Positions 54,744 to 62,889 of a DNA stretch of 64,000 bases are shown here, piece by piece. Position numbers and translations under genes: made by a program. Under the pieces are notes generated by a model. That model was given only the letters and a program-made list of their open reading frames with translations. It did no database searches and was not told where the DNA came from. The stretch spans positions 4,909,001 to 4,973,000 of the forward strand of contig NZ_AP024169.1 in assembly GCF_016591975.1 (NCBI RefSeq), given 5' to 3'. Within the stretch, counting starts at the first letter, position 1. Each line of letters starts with the position of its first letter. This DNA comes from Anaeromicropila herbilytica (GTDB lineage: Bacteria > Bacillota > Clostridia > Lachnospirales > Lachnospiraceae).

Positions 54744-55156
54744 ATAATTAACACCCCTAAATATCCTACAAATACAAAAGGAAGAAATGGAATTGTATGT
54801 TGCCTATTAACTTTCTTAAATATTAATAAAAATATTGCATAGATAGCAGATAAAAACAAAGCAAACATTAACATTTGAAGATTAACATTTACCCCAAGAA
54901 TTAAACCCGTGATACAGAATGTTATTCCATCTCCAATTCCTATTTTTCCTCTTGTCACTTTACTAATTATAATTAGCACTATACCAACTGTGATTCCGAG
55001 TAACCCATTGAATATGCTAGTATTTCTCTGAAATAGAGATAATCCAATAGTAAGAATAGCTGATACTACAAAATAGAGATTTGGAATCTCTTTATGTCTA
55101 ATATCAATTATTCCGAAAATAAATAAGATTACCCCTAATACAATTGTAGATATCAT
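54740..55156 (-). CDS. Prepilin peptidase (A24 family, TadV/CpaA-like)
   Basis: Membrane aspartyl protease of 138 aa with about five helices that cleaves and may methylate prepilins. The first catalytic aspartate is in IFGIIDIRHKEIPN and the second in GIGDGITFCITGL (the GxGD motif). The ATG at 55156 follows GGAGG by 6 nt. It is short and lacks the N-terminal methylase, as TadV enzymes do. It presumably processes the Flp and TadE-like proteins of the same operon. Confidence 0.92.
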   Translation of the reverse strand: MISTIVLGVILFIFGIIDIRHKEIPNLYFVVSAILTIGLSLFQRNTSIFNGLLGITVGIVLIIISKVTRGKIGIGDGITFCITGLILGVNVNLQMLMFALFLSAIYAIFLLIFKKVNRQHTIPFLPFVFVGYLGVLII

Positions 55157-55168
55157 ATATACCTCCAT

Positions 55169-56101
55169 TTATTTTTTATAACATCTTCTACATGGTGTTC
55201 TAGTTCCCACTTCTGATAGTGGGATCTCTAAGATTGTTCTCTTTAAACCACTGCAAACTGGGTCAAGATGATATCTGTCACCTGTATCTGTTATGTAGAC
55301 TACTGTATCTAGTGACTCTTTTCCTTTTACTCCACACCGTTCACACTCCTTATATTTTCCTCCACCCCTATTTCTTAAATTCTCTAACTCTACATAATTC
55401 GCTCTTCTTATAGATAATTTTAGATGTGTACAATTTTTGCTTGAATGATATACTGTTCCTGTCTCCGTGATGAAAACGGTTTCTTCCTTGCCATCTTCTT
55501 TACTTCCATTCAAGTCTTCTTCTCTTAGATAACCTGTCCAAGCATGAACCCTGACTCTTTGTACCATCTGGAAGCCTTTTATTCTAAATATTAATACAGG
55601 AAATTTAACCTTATACTTTGCAACCACATCAACCTCTTCCTCCTCTGACAGAAAGGAAGAATACCAAAAGGATATCCCATTCATACCATTTTCGATGGTA
55701 GAAAAATTACACTTTCTTTTGTCTAGATAACTTTTCAACCTTTGCTTATAATAGATATTATCGATAAAAGTTATGTTATCCTTCTTTGTATCATTTTCAG
55801 TATTTTCTTTATCCTTTGTATTGTTATCTTCTATTTTGTTATCATTTGTGCTTCTATTCTTTGTGCTTTCTGTATTGTTTGTGCTTTCTGTATTCTGCTT
55901 AGTTTCCTCGACCATATTCTCATATATATATGCATATTTTGAAGCTTCCTTGGCAACTTCTGTAATACCTGATTGAACTCTTTCATATGTAATAAATATT
56001 TGAATAAAATAGAGAAACGTGAGTATCATGAATAAAAATACTGGTAAAACTAATGCTGCTTCAACAGTTAATGACGCCTTTTTTTCTTTTTGATAAAACA
56101 T
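55169..56101 (-). CDS. TadE-like protein with two CxxC tail modules
   Basis: Protein of 310 aa. The N-terminus KKASLTVEAALVLPVFLFMIL is a TadE-type leader and helix. An Asn/Thr-rich, Lys/Glu-rich stretch follows (about 65-110). The C-terminus holds two similar modules, each VY-x-T-x-TG-x-x-YH-x4-C-x2-L and then a CxxC pair (CERC and CRRC), which are potential metal-binding units. The ATG at 56101 follows AGGAAG by 8 nt. The tail modules suggest a function beyond a simple minor pilin. Confidence 0.8.
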   Translation of the reverse strand: MFYQKEKKASLTVEAALVLPVFLFMILTFLYFIQIFITYERVQSGITEVAKEASKYAYIYENMVEETKQNTESTNNTESTKNRSTNDNKIEDNNTKDKENTENDTKKDNITFIDNIYYKQRLKSYLDKRKCNFSTIENGMNGISFWYSSFLSEEEEVDVVAKYKVKFPVLIFRIKGFQMVQRVRVHAWTGYLREEDLNGSKEDGKEETVFITETGTVYHSSKNCTHLKLSIRRANYVELENLRNRGGGKYKECERCGVKGKESLDTVVYITDTGDRYHLDPVCSGLKRTILEIPLSEVGTRTPCRRCYKK

Positions 56102-56126
56102 TAACACTACTTCCTTGTTTTAATTA

Positions 56127-56313
56127 AGGGGTAAATTAGGACATCTACTCTTTTTCCAATTTCGTAGATTTGGGCAAATACTGCTTGGAGAGAGCATTTT
56201 ATTATTTTTTTTGATTTCATAAGATTTTCGATGAATTTGATAATATCCATTCGTGCTTGTAGTAAATAGATATTGTTTAGACGAAAAAAGAGTAGACATC
56301 CCAATTTACCCCT
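56127..56313. repeat. 187-bp MITE-like element with 29-bp inverted ends
   Basis: AGGGGTAAATT-a-GGACATCTACTC (56127 on) and its inverse ending at 56313 form 29-bp terminal inverted repeats with three mismatches. ATTA directly flanks both sides (56123-56126 and 56314-56317) as a possible target duplication. In minus-strand RNA all three mismatches become G-U pairs, giving one long stem inside the Tad operon. The 65-codon frame across it has no family match and is not called. Confidence 0.6.
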
Positions 56314-56319
56314 ATTACT

Positions 56320-58962
56320 TTAATAGGTGTATTCCTTCTGGACTTCAAAAGAAATTTCATCAATACTATGATTTATTACATTATTTACAAAAGGTAATTT
56401 AAGAAACAGTGTATTCATATAAAAATTTGCTTTTGCTTTAAATCCATATAAGCAATTCTCCATCGCAAATCCTCCTTGATACCTAAGATTCATATTTGCC
56501 TGTATTAAATCCATTGCTCTATAGCTTTTCTTGACATCTGGTGTTAATAGTAAGAATAACGATATATAATCATCATATCCAAAATCTAATATTCCATCTT
56601 GTGCTTCTTTCATATGTTCAACTTTATTCTTAATAAACTTCTTATTCACCAAAGGTATCTCACTATACTTAAGTATAAAAGTATCCTTTGTTTTGAATAA
56701 TGGAATATTCTTATCCTGCAAGAGAGCTCTAACATCAATTAAAGATTCTTCATATCCCCATACAATAAGAATGATCATCTTAGTTAATTGAACTAACGCT
56801 GCAAGTCCAGTAAATCCCACCAATTCTAGAGCCGTCGTATTTGCCATATTAACTTTTTGGCGATCACTTAAGACATGTATAAGATTTAGAATTGTTCTAA
56901 TTCCTAGTAAGCGAAATACAATATCATTAAAATTTTCTTTATCACTTTTATTACCAGTAATAATATATTCTTGTTCGTAGGAGAGTGCAGATTCGAGGGA
57001 CTTTACATATTCAATATCTTCATTACTACTCTGCTCTTTTATAAGTTCTTCTTTTGATTGTTCAGTTGCTTTACCTTGCTTTTTCTTTTGATTCGCAGAT
57101 TCCGATTTATGAACTTGATTATCTTTTACACTTTTAAAGTGTCGTAATATATACTGATTAAATAAGAGTTTATTTAACACATTGGATGATACACCACTAA
57201 TTGATGAGTATGCATCACTCTCTTTTTCAAAGTCTTCTAAAGAAGTTACTATATCCTTTCCACTTTTGCTATCATAAGAGTTTTCTATATTATTAGATAG
57301 TTCATTTTTCTTTTCTCCCTCCTTTCGTGTCTCTTCATTACTGAATCTTGTATATAGACTATCTGCCTTCAAAGTAGCATTCGATATCTTAATCTCATCA
57401 TCCACAATAAGATCTATGATTCCCTTTTGTATCAAATCAAAGAACGAGGTGATAGGATTCTCTACATTAGATTTTAAGACTAACCCACTATAATCAAACC
57501 TAATATCTCCACTATGATAGTTTTTATAACTATTCTTTAGACTTAACACTTCGCTACTATAAGCTTGTATTGTTTCTATAGAATCCGTATTAGTAAATGT
57601 TTGAATTGTATCATGAGCTAATATAGCTTGGTTATCCAGTAAGTATTGTCTCATAGTAGTAAGATTTGTTTTTAATCCAACATTAGCTTTTGTATTATTT
57701 GAATTATCCTGATTCGTTCCAAAGTAGTTAGAGATATCCTCCGCATCTACTTTTAAATTTTTATAAAAACTTTCATCCACTTTATCTTTATTTGAATCTA
57801 ACTGTTCTTTATAATCCTTAATGCTACTTAGTATATTTGGTTTTTTCTCTTCTATCTGGTCAATAACGGATAGCGCACTCGTTATCTTTGTTGAAACATT
57901 CTCTTTTAACGAATTCAATCTTGTACCATTTTCATTGATTTCGTTAATTAGTTTTTCTTTTTCATCAGCTAAATCATCAAGACTATTCTGAATGCTCTCT
58001 ATTTGCTTCTGTAATTCTTTTCGTTTAGAATTTTTGCTTCCTTTTTCTTTTTGTTTTCCCTTTGAACCTTCTCCATTACTCGCCAATGCATCCATTTGAC
58101 TTATCAACTCACTTAGTTGTGTCTCAAGGCTTTTAACCTCAGGTACTATTTCTTCTATTCTATGTAGGTTATCTAGCATCCCTTGAAATAGTTGCTGCAC
58201 ATTAACATAATGTTTTTCTAAAGATTGATATACCGTATTATGATTAATTCCTACTACCTCTGCAGATGGATTATTCTGTAGAATCATTTTTACAAACTCG
58301 TCCTTTGTCTTAATTACATTTGATGATACTAATTGAAGTCCGTTTTTATTAAAATCGATTCCTTCGATATACTCCATCAGCTCCATATTATATTTATCTA
58401 GTTCGATAAACTTCTCTTCGACCTTCAGTTTCTCTTTCACCAACGCTGTGGATACCTTGGCTGTCTCTAATAGTTTTAGTTTCTGTAAGAATGCTTCTAA
58501 CATCGCCGTCAGATCTCTATATTTCTCATATTGAACCGCTTGATTCATAAATAATTCTCCATTATAATCTGTGATTCTTGTCTGATCTGTAAGAGCAATA
58601 TCCTTTACTTTTAGCTTTAGAAGGTCCACATTAGATAAAGGTATGGAAGTTCCAAACATGGATAGATCTTTATTTGGCTGGAAAGTATATTCCATACTAT
58701 TTGTAATTTGACTTAATAATCGCTCTTCGTTTGGCTGTGCAGAATCATACCCTTCGTCTAGAAGTACCAAGTGATATTGATGAAACATCGCGTAAGAATA
58801 TTCAGAAGCAGCTGAATCCATCCCTGTAATGAGTGCTCTTTCCGATACAACCTTGGCTACATTTATTCGGACCGCTTCAATCATTGTTCCAACTAGCGCA
58901 AGCACTAATACTAATATTAACGATAAGAATACCGTAATTTCTCCTTTTACTTTATCTAACAT
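56320..58962 (-). CDS. DUF5702 protein of the Tad-like locus
   Basis: Large protein of 880 aa. It starts MLDKVKGEITVFLSLILVLVLALVGTMIEA, a processed-pilin-like helix with the KGEITVFLSL signature of DUF5702, and continues with a very long, Lys/Glu/Asn-rich, mostly alpha-helical extracellular region with coiled coils (about 270-350). The ATG at 58962 follows AAAGGAGG. DUF5702 proteins occur in clostridial Tad loci and could be surface fibre or scaffold components. The function is unknown. It is the largest gene of the operon. Confidence 0.85.
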   Translation of the reverse strand: MLDKVKGEITVFLSLILVLVLALVGTMIEAVRINVAKVVSERALITGMDSAASEYSYAMFHQYHLVLLDEGYDSAQPNEERLLSQITNSMEYTFQPNKDLSMFGTSIPLSNVDLLKLKVKDIALTDQTRITDYNGELFMNQAVQYEKYRDLTAMLEAFLQKLKLLETAKVSTALVKEKLKVEEKFIELDKYNMELMEYIEGIDFNKNGLQLVSSNVIKTKDEFVKMILQNNPSAEVVGINHNTVYQSLEKHYVNVQQLFQGMLDNLHRIEEIVPEVKSLETQLSELISQMDALASNGEGSKGKQKEKGSKNSKRKELQKQIESIQNSLDDLADEKEKLINEINENGTRLNSLKENVSTKITSALSVIDQIEEKKPNILSSIKDYKEQLDSNKDKVDESFYKNLKVDAEDISNYFGTNQDNSNNTKANVGLKTNLTTMRQYLLDNQAILAHDTIQTFTNTDSIETIQAYSSEVLSLKNSYKNYHSGDIRFDYSGLVLKSNVENPITSFFDLIQKGIIDLIVDDEIKISNATLKADSLYTRFSNEETRKEGEKKNELSNNIENSYDSKSGKDIVTSLEDFEKESDAYSSISGVSSNVLNKLLFNQYILRHFKSVKDNQVHKSESANQKKKQGKATEQSKEELIKEQSSNEDIEYVKSLESALSYEQEYIITGNKSDKENFNDIVFRLLGIRTILNLIHVLSDRQKVNMANTTALELVGFTGLAALVQLTKMIILIVWGYEESLIDVRALLQDKNIPLFKTKDTFILKYSEIPLVNKKFIKNKVEHMKEAQDGILDFGYDDYISLFLLLTPDVKKSYRAMDLIQANMNLRYQGGFAMENCLYGFKAKANFYMNTLFLKLPFVNNVINHSIDEISFEVQKEYTY

Positions 58963-58998
58963 AGACACCTCCTTTACTTTAATCATCATTACTTACAT

Positions 58999-59187
58999 CT
59001 AATTGATATCCAGTTTTTTATTCGCTTTCTCCCCATCTGACGTTATTGATGCAAATGCCTTCTTCATGATATCTTCAATTTTATCTCGAAATAAAACGAC
59101 TAAAGCAATTAAAACAACCAGTATTAAAATAACTTCTACAATACCAACCGCATCTTCTTCTTCCCACAATCCTCTAATATGATTCAT
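58999..59187 (-). CDS. Flp1-type major pilin
   Basis: Small protein of 62 aa: a short N-terminus with EEEDAVGIVEVILILVVLIALVVLFRD, a single hydrophobic helix with the glutamate 4-5 residues after a glycine as in Flp pilins, and a charged tail ending KKLDIN. The ATG at 59187 follows AGAGAGGTG. It is probably the main subunit of the pilus, processed by the TadV-like peptidase encoded in the same operon. Confidence 0.85.
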   Translation of the reverse strand: MNHIRGLWEEEDAVGIVEVILILVVLIALVVLFRDKIEDIMKKAFASITSDGEKANKKLDIN

Positions 59188-59290
59188 TAAGTACACCTCT
59201 CTTTTTATGTTTTTGTTATATAATTTTGCATTAATATATTTAAAATATATTTGTATCTAAATTTACTTTTCTACTACCTTCATCTCATAA

Positions 59291-60763
59291 CTACATACCC
59301 ATAGTCATGAACGCTGGAATCATAATGATTAATAAAACTATAACCAACATAATCATCATTGGAATGAGCAGCTTTGTTCCAGCTTCTTCGCCTAACCTTT
59401 TTGCTAGCTCCTTTCTTTCTTCAAAAGCGTTCATAGCTTCTAACTCCAACAACTCAAGTAAATCCTTTGTCCCCTTTTTAATATTCTGTGTTACCAGAGA
59501 ACTAAATTTCAGATAAGGCATATACTTTACTCTCCTACCAAAGTTCTCAATCGCCTTACCTTCTGATATTCCAATGGTGAGCTCATGCCATGTAATAAGC
59601 ATCTCATCATAGGCATATCTACGTAGAGTCGTATCTTCCTTGATCTTCCCTTCATATTCTTTGACAATCTTCCCCCAAGCTGCTGATACTGTCATTCCCG
59701 CACTTAAGAGTAAGGTAAATTTATTAACTATTTCAGGATAATCAATTGCTAACTGAATATTGCGCTTATGTAATTTGTCTCCCAAGTCTTTATCCATGAG
59801 AAAAAAGATAGCTATTGCTATAAACACCCCAAAGACTGGGATAAAGTAACTTGTTGTATCTTTTTTTTGACTATAATATACTTTATCTTTTCCTACACTT
59901 TTTGGTAATGCTAGTCTACTTTCCTCAAGCGACTTTTCAGAACTTTCCTTTATCTTATTTTTAAGCAAACTTATCAATTTCTCTTTTTCTGTTATCACCT
60001 TAGGTAATATATTTAGATAGAAGGAATATTCTGCTTTAGTATCATAATATTCTAGGGTCGCTATCAGTTTGGTTAGTTGCCCTTCTTCTGGAACCCCTTT
60101 ATTTAATAACTCTCCATCTAAGTCAATGAGTGTATTGTCTACCTCCCAGTCAACCGATATGCTAGTTCCTGGTATTACAGTTATAAGATTTAACTTCTGA
60201 TTAACCTCATTCGCCGATTTATTTTCTCCCAGTACATACTGGTCGATATATTCTTCTGCCTTCTTTATCACTTCCAATCTCAACTCTTCATTATATCTTC
60301 TCTCATTTACATCAATGTCCATATTACTCTCAACGTATTCTCCAGCCTTATCAATTACAACATCTACGTTAACCTTCTTATCACCTTCTCCGTAATCTGG
60401 ACGATCTATCCGATTCTTCCCAATTAGATCTCCACTTTTTTCACTTGCAATTGATACTATTCCTATGAACAAGAAAGAAAAGCAAATAATGTAACATACC
60501 ACTATCTTTTTACAATAATATAATCTAAGAATTACGTTTCTCTTCTCTCCTACATTAAGCATCTCAAGGCTTTCACGCACTCTTGTATTGTAAAAAATAT
60601 GTACTATGCATTTACCTTTATCATATAAGAAAAATCCAATTGGATAGAGCCCAATCAATGGATGAGCCTTTTTATCTAAAGAAGATATATATTCACTCTC
60701 ATAATCTTTACAACGAAAGTATGTAATTAAGAGGATTAAAATCAATGCAATATTTATGATAAT
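59291..60763 (-). CDS. TadC-like inner membrane protein with Ig-like insert, non-ATG start
   Basis: Protein of about 490 aa. The reading frame continues upstream of the only NTG codon (TTG at 60745, no ribosome site). AAGGAAG lies 7 nt before an ATT at 60763, and the extra residues complete a first helix (MIINIALILILLITYF). An ATA at 60766 is the other option. A soluble insert (about 120-260) resembles an atrophied bacterial Ig fold (SVDWEVDNTLIDLDGELL). The C-terminus is a T2SSF domain (LLLSAGMTVSAAWGKIV and NFGRRVKYMPYLKFSSL). It forms the pilus platform with TadB. Confidence 0.82.
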   Translation of the reverse strand: MIINIALILILLITYFRCKDYESEYISSLDKKAHPLIGLYPIGFFLYDKGKCIVHIFYNTRVRESLEMLNVGEKRNVILRLYYCKKIVVCYIICFSFLFIGIVSIASEKSGDLIGKNRIDRPDYGEGDKKVNVDVVIDKAGEYVESNMDIDVNERRYNEELRLEVIKKAEEYIDQYVLGENKSANEVNQKLNLITVIPGTSISVDWEVDNTLIDLDGELLNKGVPEEGQLTKLIATLEYYDTKAEYSFYLNILPKVITEKEKLISLLKNKIKESSEKSLEESRLALPKSVGKDKVYYSQKKDTTSYFIPVFGVFIAIAIFFLMDKDLGDKLHKRNIQLAIDYPEIVNKFTLLLSAGMTVSAAWGKIVKEYEGKIKEDTTLRRYAYDEMLITWHELTIGISEGKAIENFGRRVKYMPYLKFSSLVTQNIKKGTKDLLELLELEAMNAFEERKELAKRLGEEAGTKLLIPMMIMLVIVLLIIMIPAFMTMGM

Positions 60764-60821
60764 TATAAAACTTCCTTCTTTCTTATTTCTGATACCTTAA
60801 CTTTGTTATGGCAAGTATCAT

Positions 60822-60904
60822 ACCTCGATACTCCCTATTCAACATAATATAATGTTCTTAATAGATGTCACTTTATCAATTATCCACTTCGTGACTCTCG
60901 AGGT
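60822..60904. repeat. Structured spacer between tadB and tadC
   Basis: ACCTCGA (60822-60828) and TCGAGGT (60898-60904) are inverted around two smaller hairpins: AACATaatataATGTT (60841-60856) and GTCAC/GTGAC (60867-60895). The spacer between these two operon genes is unusually long (over 150 bp). It could be a small insertion or an RNA control site. Confidence 0.45.
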
Positions 60905-60919
60905 TCTGAATAGTTACGA

Positions 60920-61660
60920 CTACACTTCAATGTCAATAATTTTCTGTGATATTTTATATGCCACCCCATAGAGAACGAGCGCTGCAGACATCACAACCAC
61001 CCCTTTTATATTTCCATACAAAGGATCCATAAATCCCGGTGAAAACAACCACATATAAAGAATAATCCCAAGAGGAATGAAATTCATAATACTAGATTCA
61101 AATTTCTTAGCTGTAATAAGTGTTATGATTTCTCTTTTCACCTCTATCTTGTCACTGATCGAGTTACTTGTTCTTCGAATGATTTTGATTAAGTCTCCAC
61201 CCGTTCTTTTGGCAGTTATAAATACTTCTGTAAAATTGCAGATATCCTCTACTTTGCTTCGATTAGAAAAGTCCAGAAATACATCCTCTATGGTTTGGTT
61301 ATTCTTAAGTTGCCTCGTCATATACTCGAACTCTTTCACAATATAAGAATCTTTCTCATACATTAGTTTTAGATCTTCAGTTGACTGCTTGATTGCATTT
61401 TCAATGGAATACCCTGCATTTAAGGCTCCAGAAATATTAATAATCGCATCACGAAACTGGATATTCAGATTCCATTTACGAGTTTTTATGCACTTCTTCT
61501 TCTGCTGCTTACAATATAGGATAAAATATGGACTAAATAAAAGAATGCTTAGAATACTTCGATAAAATAGATATGCTATGATTGATGATAAGAAAAGCCC
61601 TCTCAGGCTATATAAGATATATTCTTGCTTTGAAAATGTGTAAACACTATAATCTTCTAT
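60920..61660 (-). CDS. TadB-like inner membrane protein, probable ATA start
   Basis: Protein of 246 aa if it starts at the ATA at 61660, which overlaps the cpaF stop as ATAG, 8 nt after AAGGCGGGG. There is no ATG, GTG or TTG in frame before the ATG at 61363, which would delete 99 residues including a membrane segment and the conserved NIQFRDAIINISGALNAGYSIENAI, the hallmark of T2SSF/TadB proteins. The rest has the second half of the T2SSF domain and two C-terminal helices. It pairs with TadC as the platform of the Tad pilus. Confidence 0.85.
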   Translation of the reverse strand: MEDYSVYTFSKQEYILYSLRGLFLSSIIAYLFYRSILSILLFSPYFILYCKQQKKKCIKTRKWNLNIQFRDAIINISGALNAGYSIENAIKQSTEDLKLMYEKDSYIVKEFEYMTRQLKNNQTIEDVFLDFSNRSKVEDICNFTEVFITAKRTGGDLIKIIRRTSNSISDKIEVKREIITLITAKKFESSIMNFIPLGIILYMWLFSPGFMDPLYGNIKGVVVMSAALVLYGVAYKISQKIIDIEV

Positions 61661-62874
61661 AGTTCTATCCCCGCCTTACTTAGCTTTGACATATTTCTTA
61701 ATTGTTGCTCTGTCTTCATCATATTTCCTACGACCCTTCCATCCTCTTCCCCCTCTTCTACAAATGAATATAAAGAATTCACCTGAATCTCACCTTCTAT
61801 GCAGTCTAGCACTTCAACAATTTCTAGAACCCTTCTTGATTTATCTCTTAGTCTACCAAGATGTACAATAATATCAATTGCAGATGCAATTTGCTTGCGC
61901 ACTGCCAACAAAGGAATATCTGCCCCTAATAGAACCAACGCTTCTAGACGACTAAGCATATCAACTGGTGAATTTGCATGCCCTGTACTTAAAGAGCCAT
62001 CATGTCCTGTATTCAAGGCTTGTAACATATCAATAGCAGCTTCATCTCTGACTTCACCAACTATAATTCGATCTGGTCTCATACGTAATGCTGACTTTAT
62101 TAAATCTCGTATTGAAATAGCATTCTTGCCTTCCACATTTGCATTTCTAACCTCAAGCCTCACTAGATTTGGTATATTTTGAATCTGTAACTCTGCAGAG
62201 TCCTCAATAGTAATAAGTCTCTCTTCGCTTGGAATAAAATTGGATAATGCATTAAGAAATGTAGTTTTCCCTGAGCCCGTACCTCCGCTAATGAAAATAT
62301 TATATCCTGCTACCACTAATTTCTTAAGAAACATTGCAGCTTCTTCTGTTAATGAACCAATCTGTATTAATTTTTCAATCGTAATTGGCGATTTGGGGAA
62401 CTTACGAATTGTTAGAATCGGTCCTTCTAGCGCAATCGGAGCAAGCACAACATTGACTCTAGAACCATCCTCTAGTCTGGCATCTACAATTGGATTGGAT
62501 TCATTTATGATACGATTAGATTTAGATACAATCTGCTGTATGACATCTTCTAGCTTGCTCTTGGATTCAAATCTTTTATTATATTCTCGAATTCTACCCT
62601 CTTCCTCAATAAAGATATGATTTTCACCATTTACCATAATCTCTGTTATATCAGGATTGTCCACTAATTCTTGTAGAACATCCAGCCTTCTAATGGAATT
62701 AAAGATTTCCGTTCTTAGCTGCTTCTTCATATCTAAATTAATATAAGACTCTTTACTTTTATTGATGATTGCTTCATCAATAATATCTAACATTTCATCG
62801 TCTGAGAGATTTCTCTTTAAGTCCACTTGATTTAATACTTCATCCTTAATTACTTTTTTGACTTCATTTATCAT
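61657..62874 (-). CDS. CpaF/TadA secretion ATPase
   Basis: Cytoplasmic ATPase of 405 aa that powers pilus assembly. It has an N-terminal helical domain, then Walker A ISGGTGSGKTTFLNAL (about 200), an Asp box (TIEDSAELQI), Walker B MRPDRIIVGEVRD and a His box (TGHDGSLSTGHAN). AAAGGTGG precedes the ATG. It sits between the TadZ-like and TadB genes, the usual order. Confidence 0.96.
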   Translation of the reverse strand: MINEVKKVIKDEVLNQVDLKRNLSDDEMLDIIDEAIINKSKESYINLDMKKQLRTEIFNSIRRLDVLQELVDNPDITEIMVNGENHIFIEEEGRIREYNKRFESKSKLEDVIQQIVSKSNRIINESNPIVDARLEDGSRVNVVLAPIALEGPILTIRKFPKSPITIEKLIQIGSLTEEAAMFLKKLVVAGYNIFISGGTGSGKTTFLNALSNFIPSEERLITIEDSAELQIQNIPNLVRLEVRNANVEGKNAISIRDLIKSALRMRPDRIIVGEVRDEAAIDMLQALNTGHDGSLSTGHANSPVDMLSRLEALVLLGADIPLLAVRKQIASAIDIIVHLGRLRDKSRRVLEIVEVLDCIEGEIQVNSLYSFVEEGEEDGRVVGNMMKTEQQLRNMSKLSKAGIEL

Positions 62875-62889
62875 CTTGTAATGCCACCT

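Noticed and set aside
56107..56304. 65-codon minus-strand reading frame between the DUF5702 and TadE-like genes
   Set aside because: It lies inside the inverted-repeat element, includes both arms, lacks a ribosome site and resembles nothing.
61686..62620. Plus-strand frames across cpaF
   Set aside because: Antisense to a gene with complete ATPase motifs.
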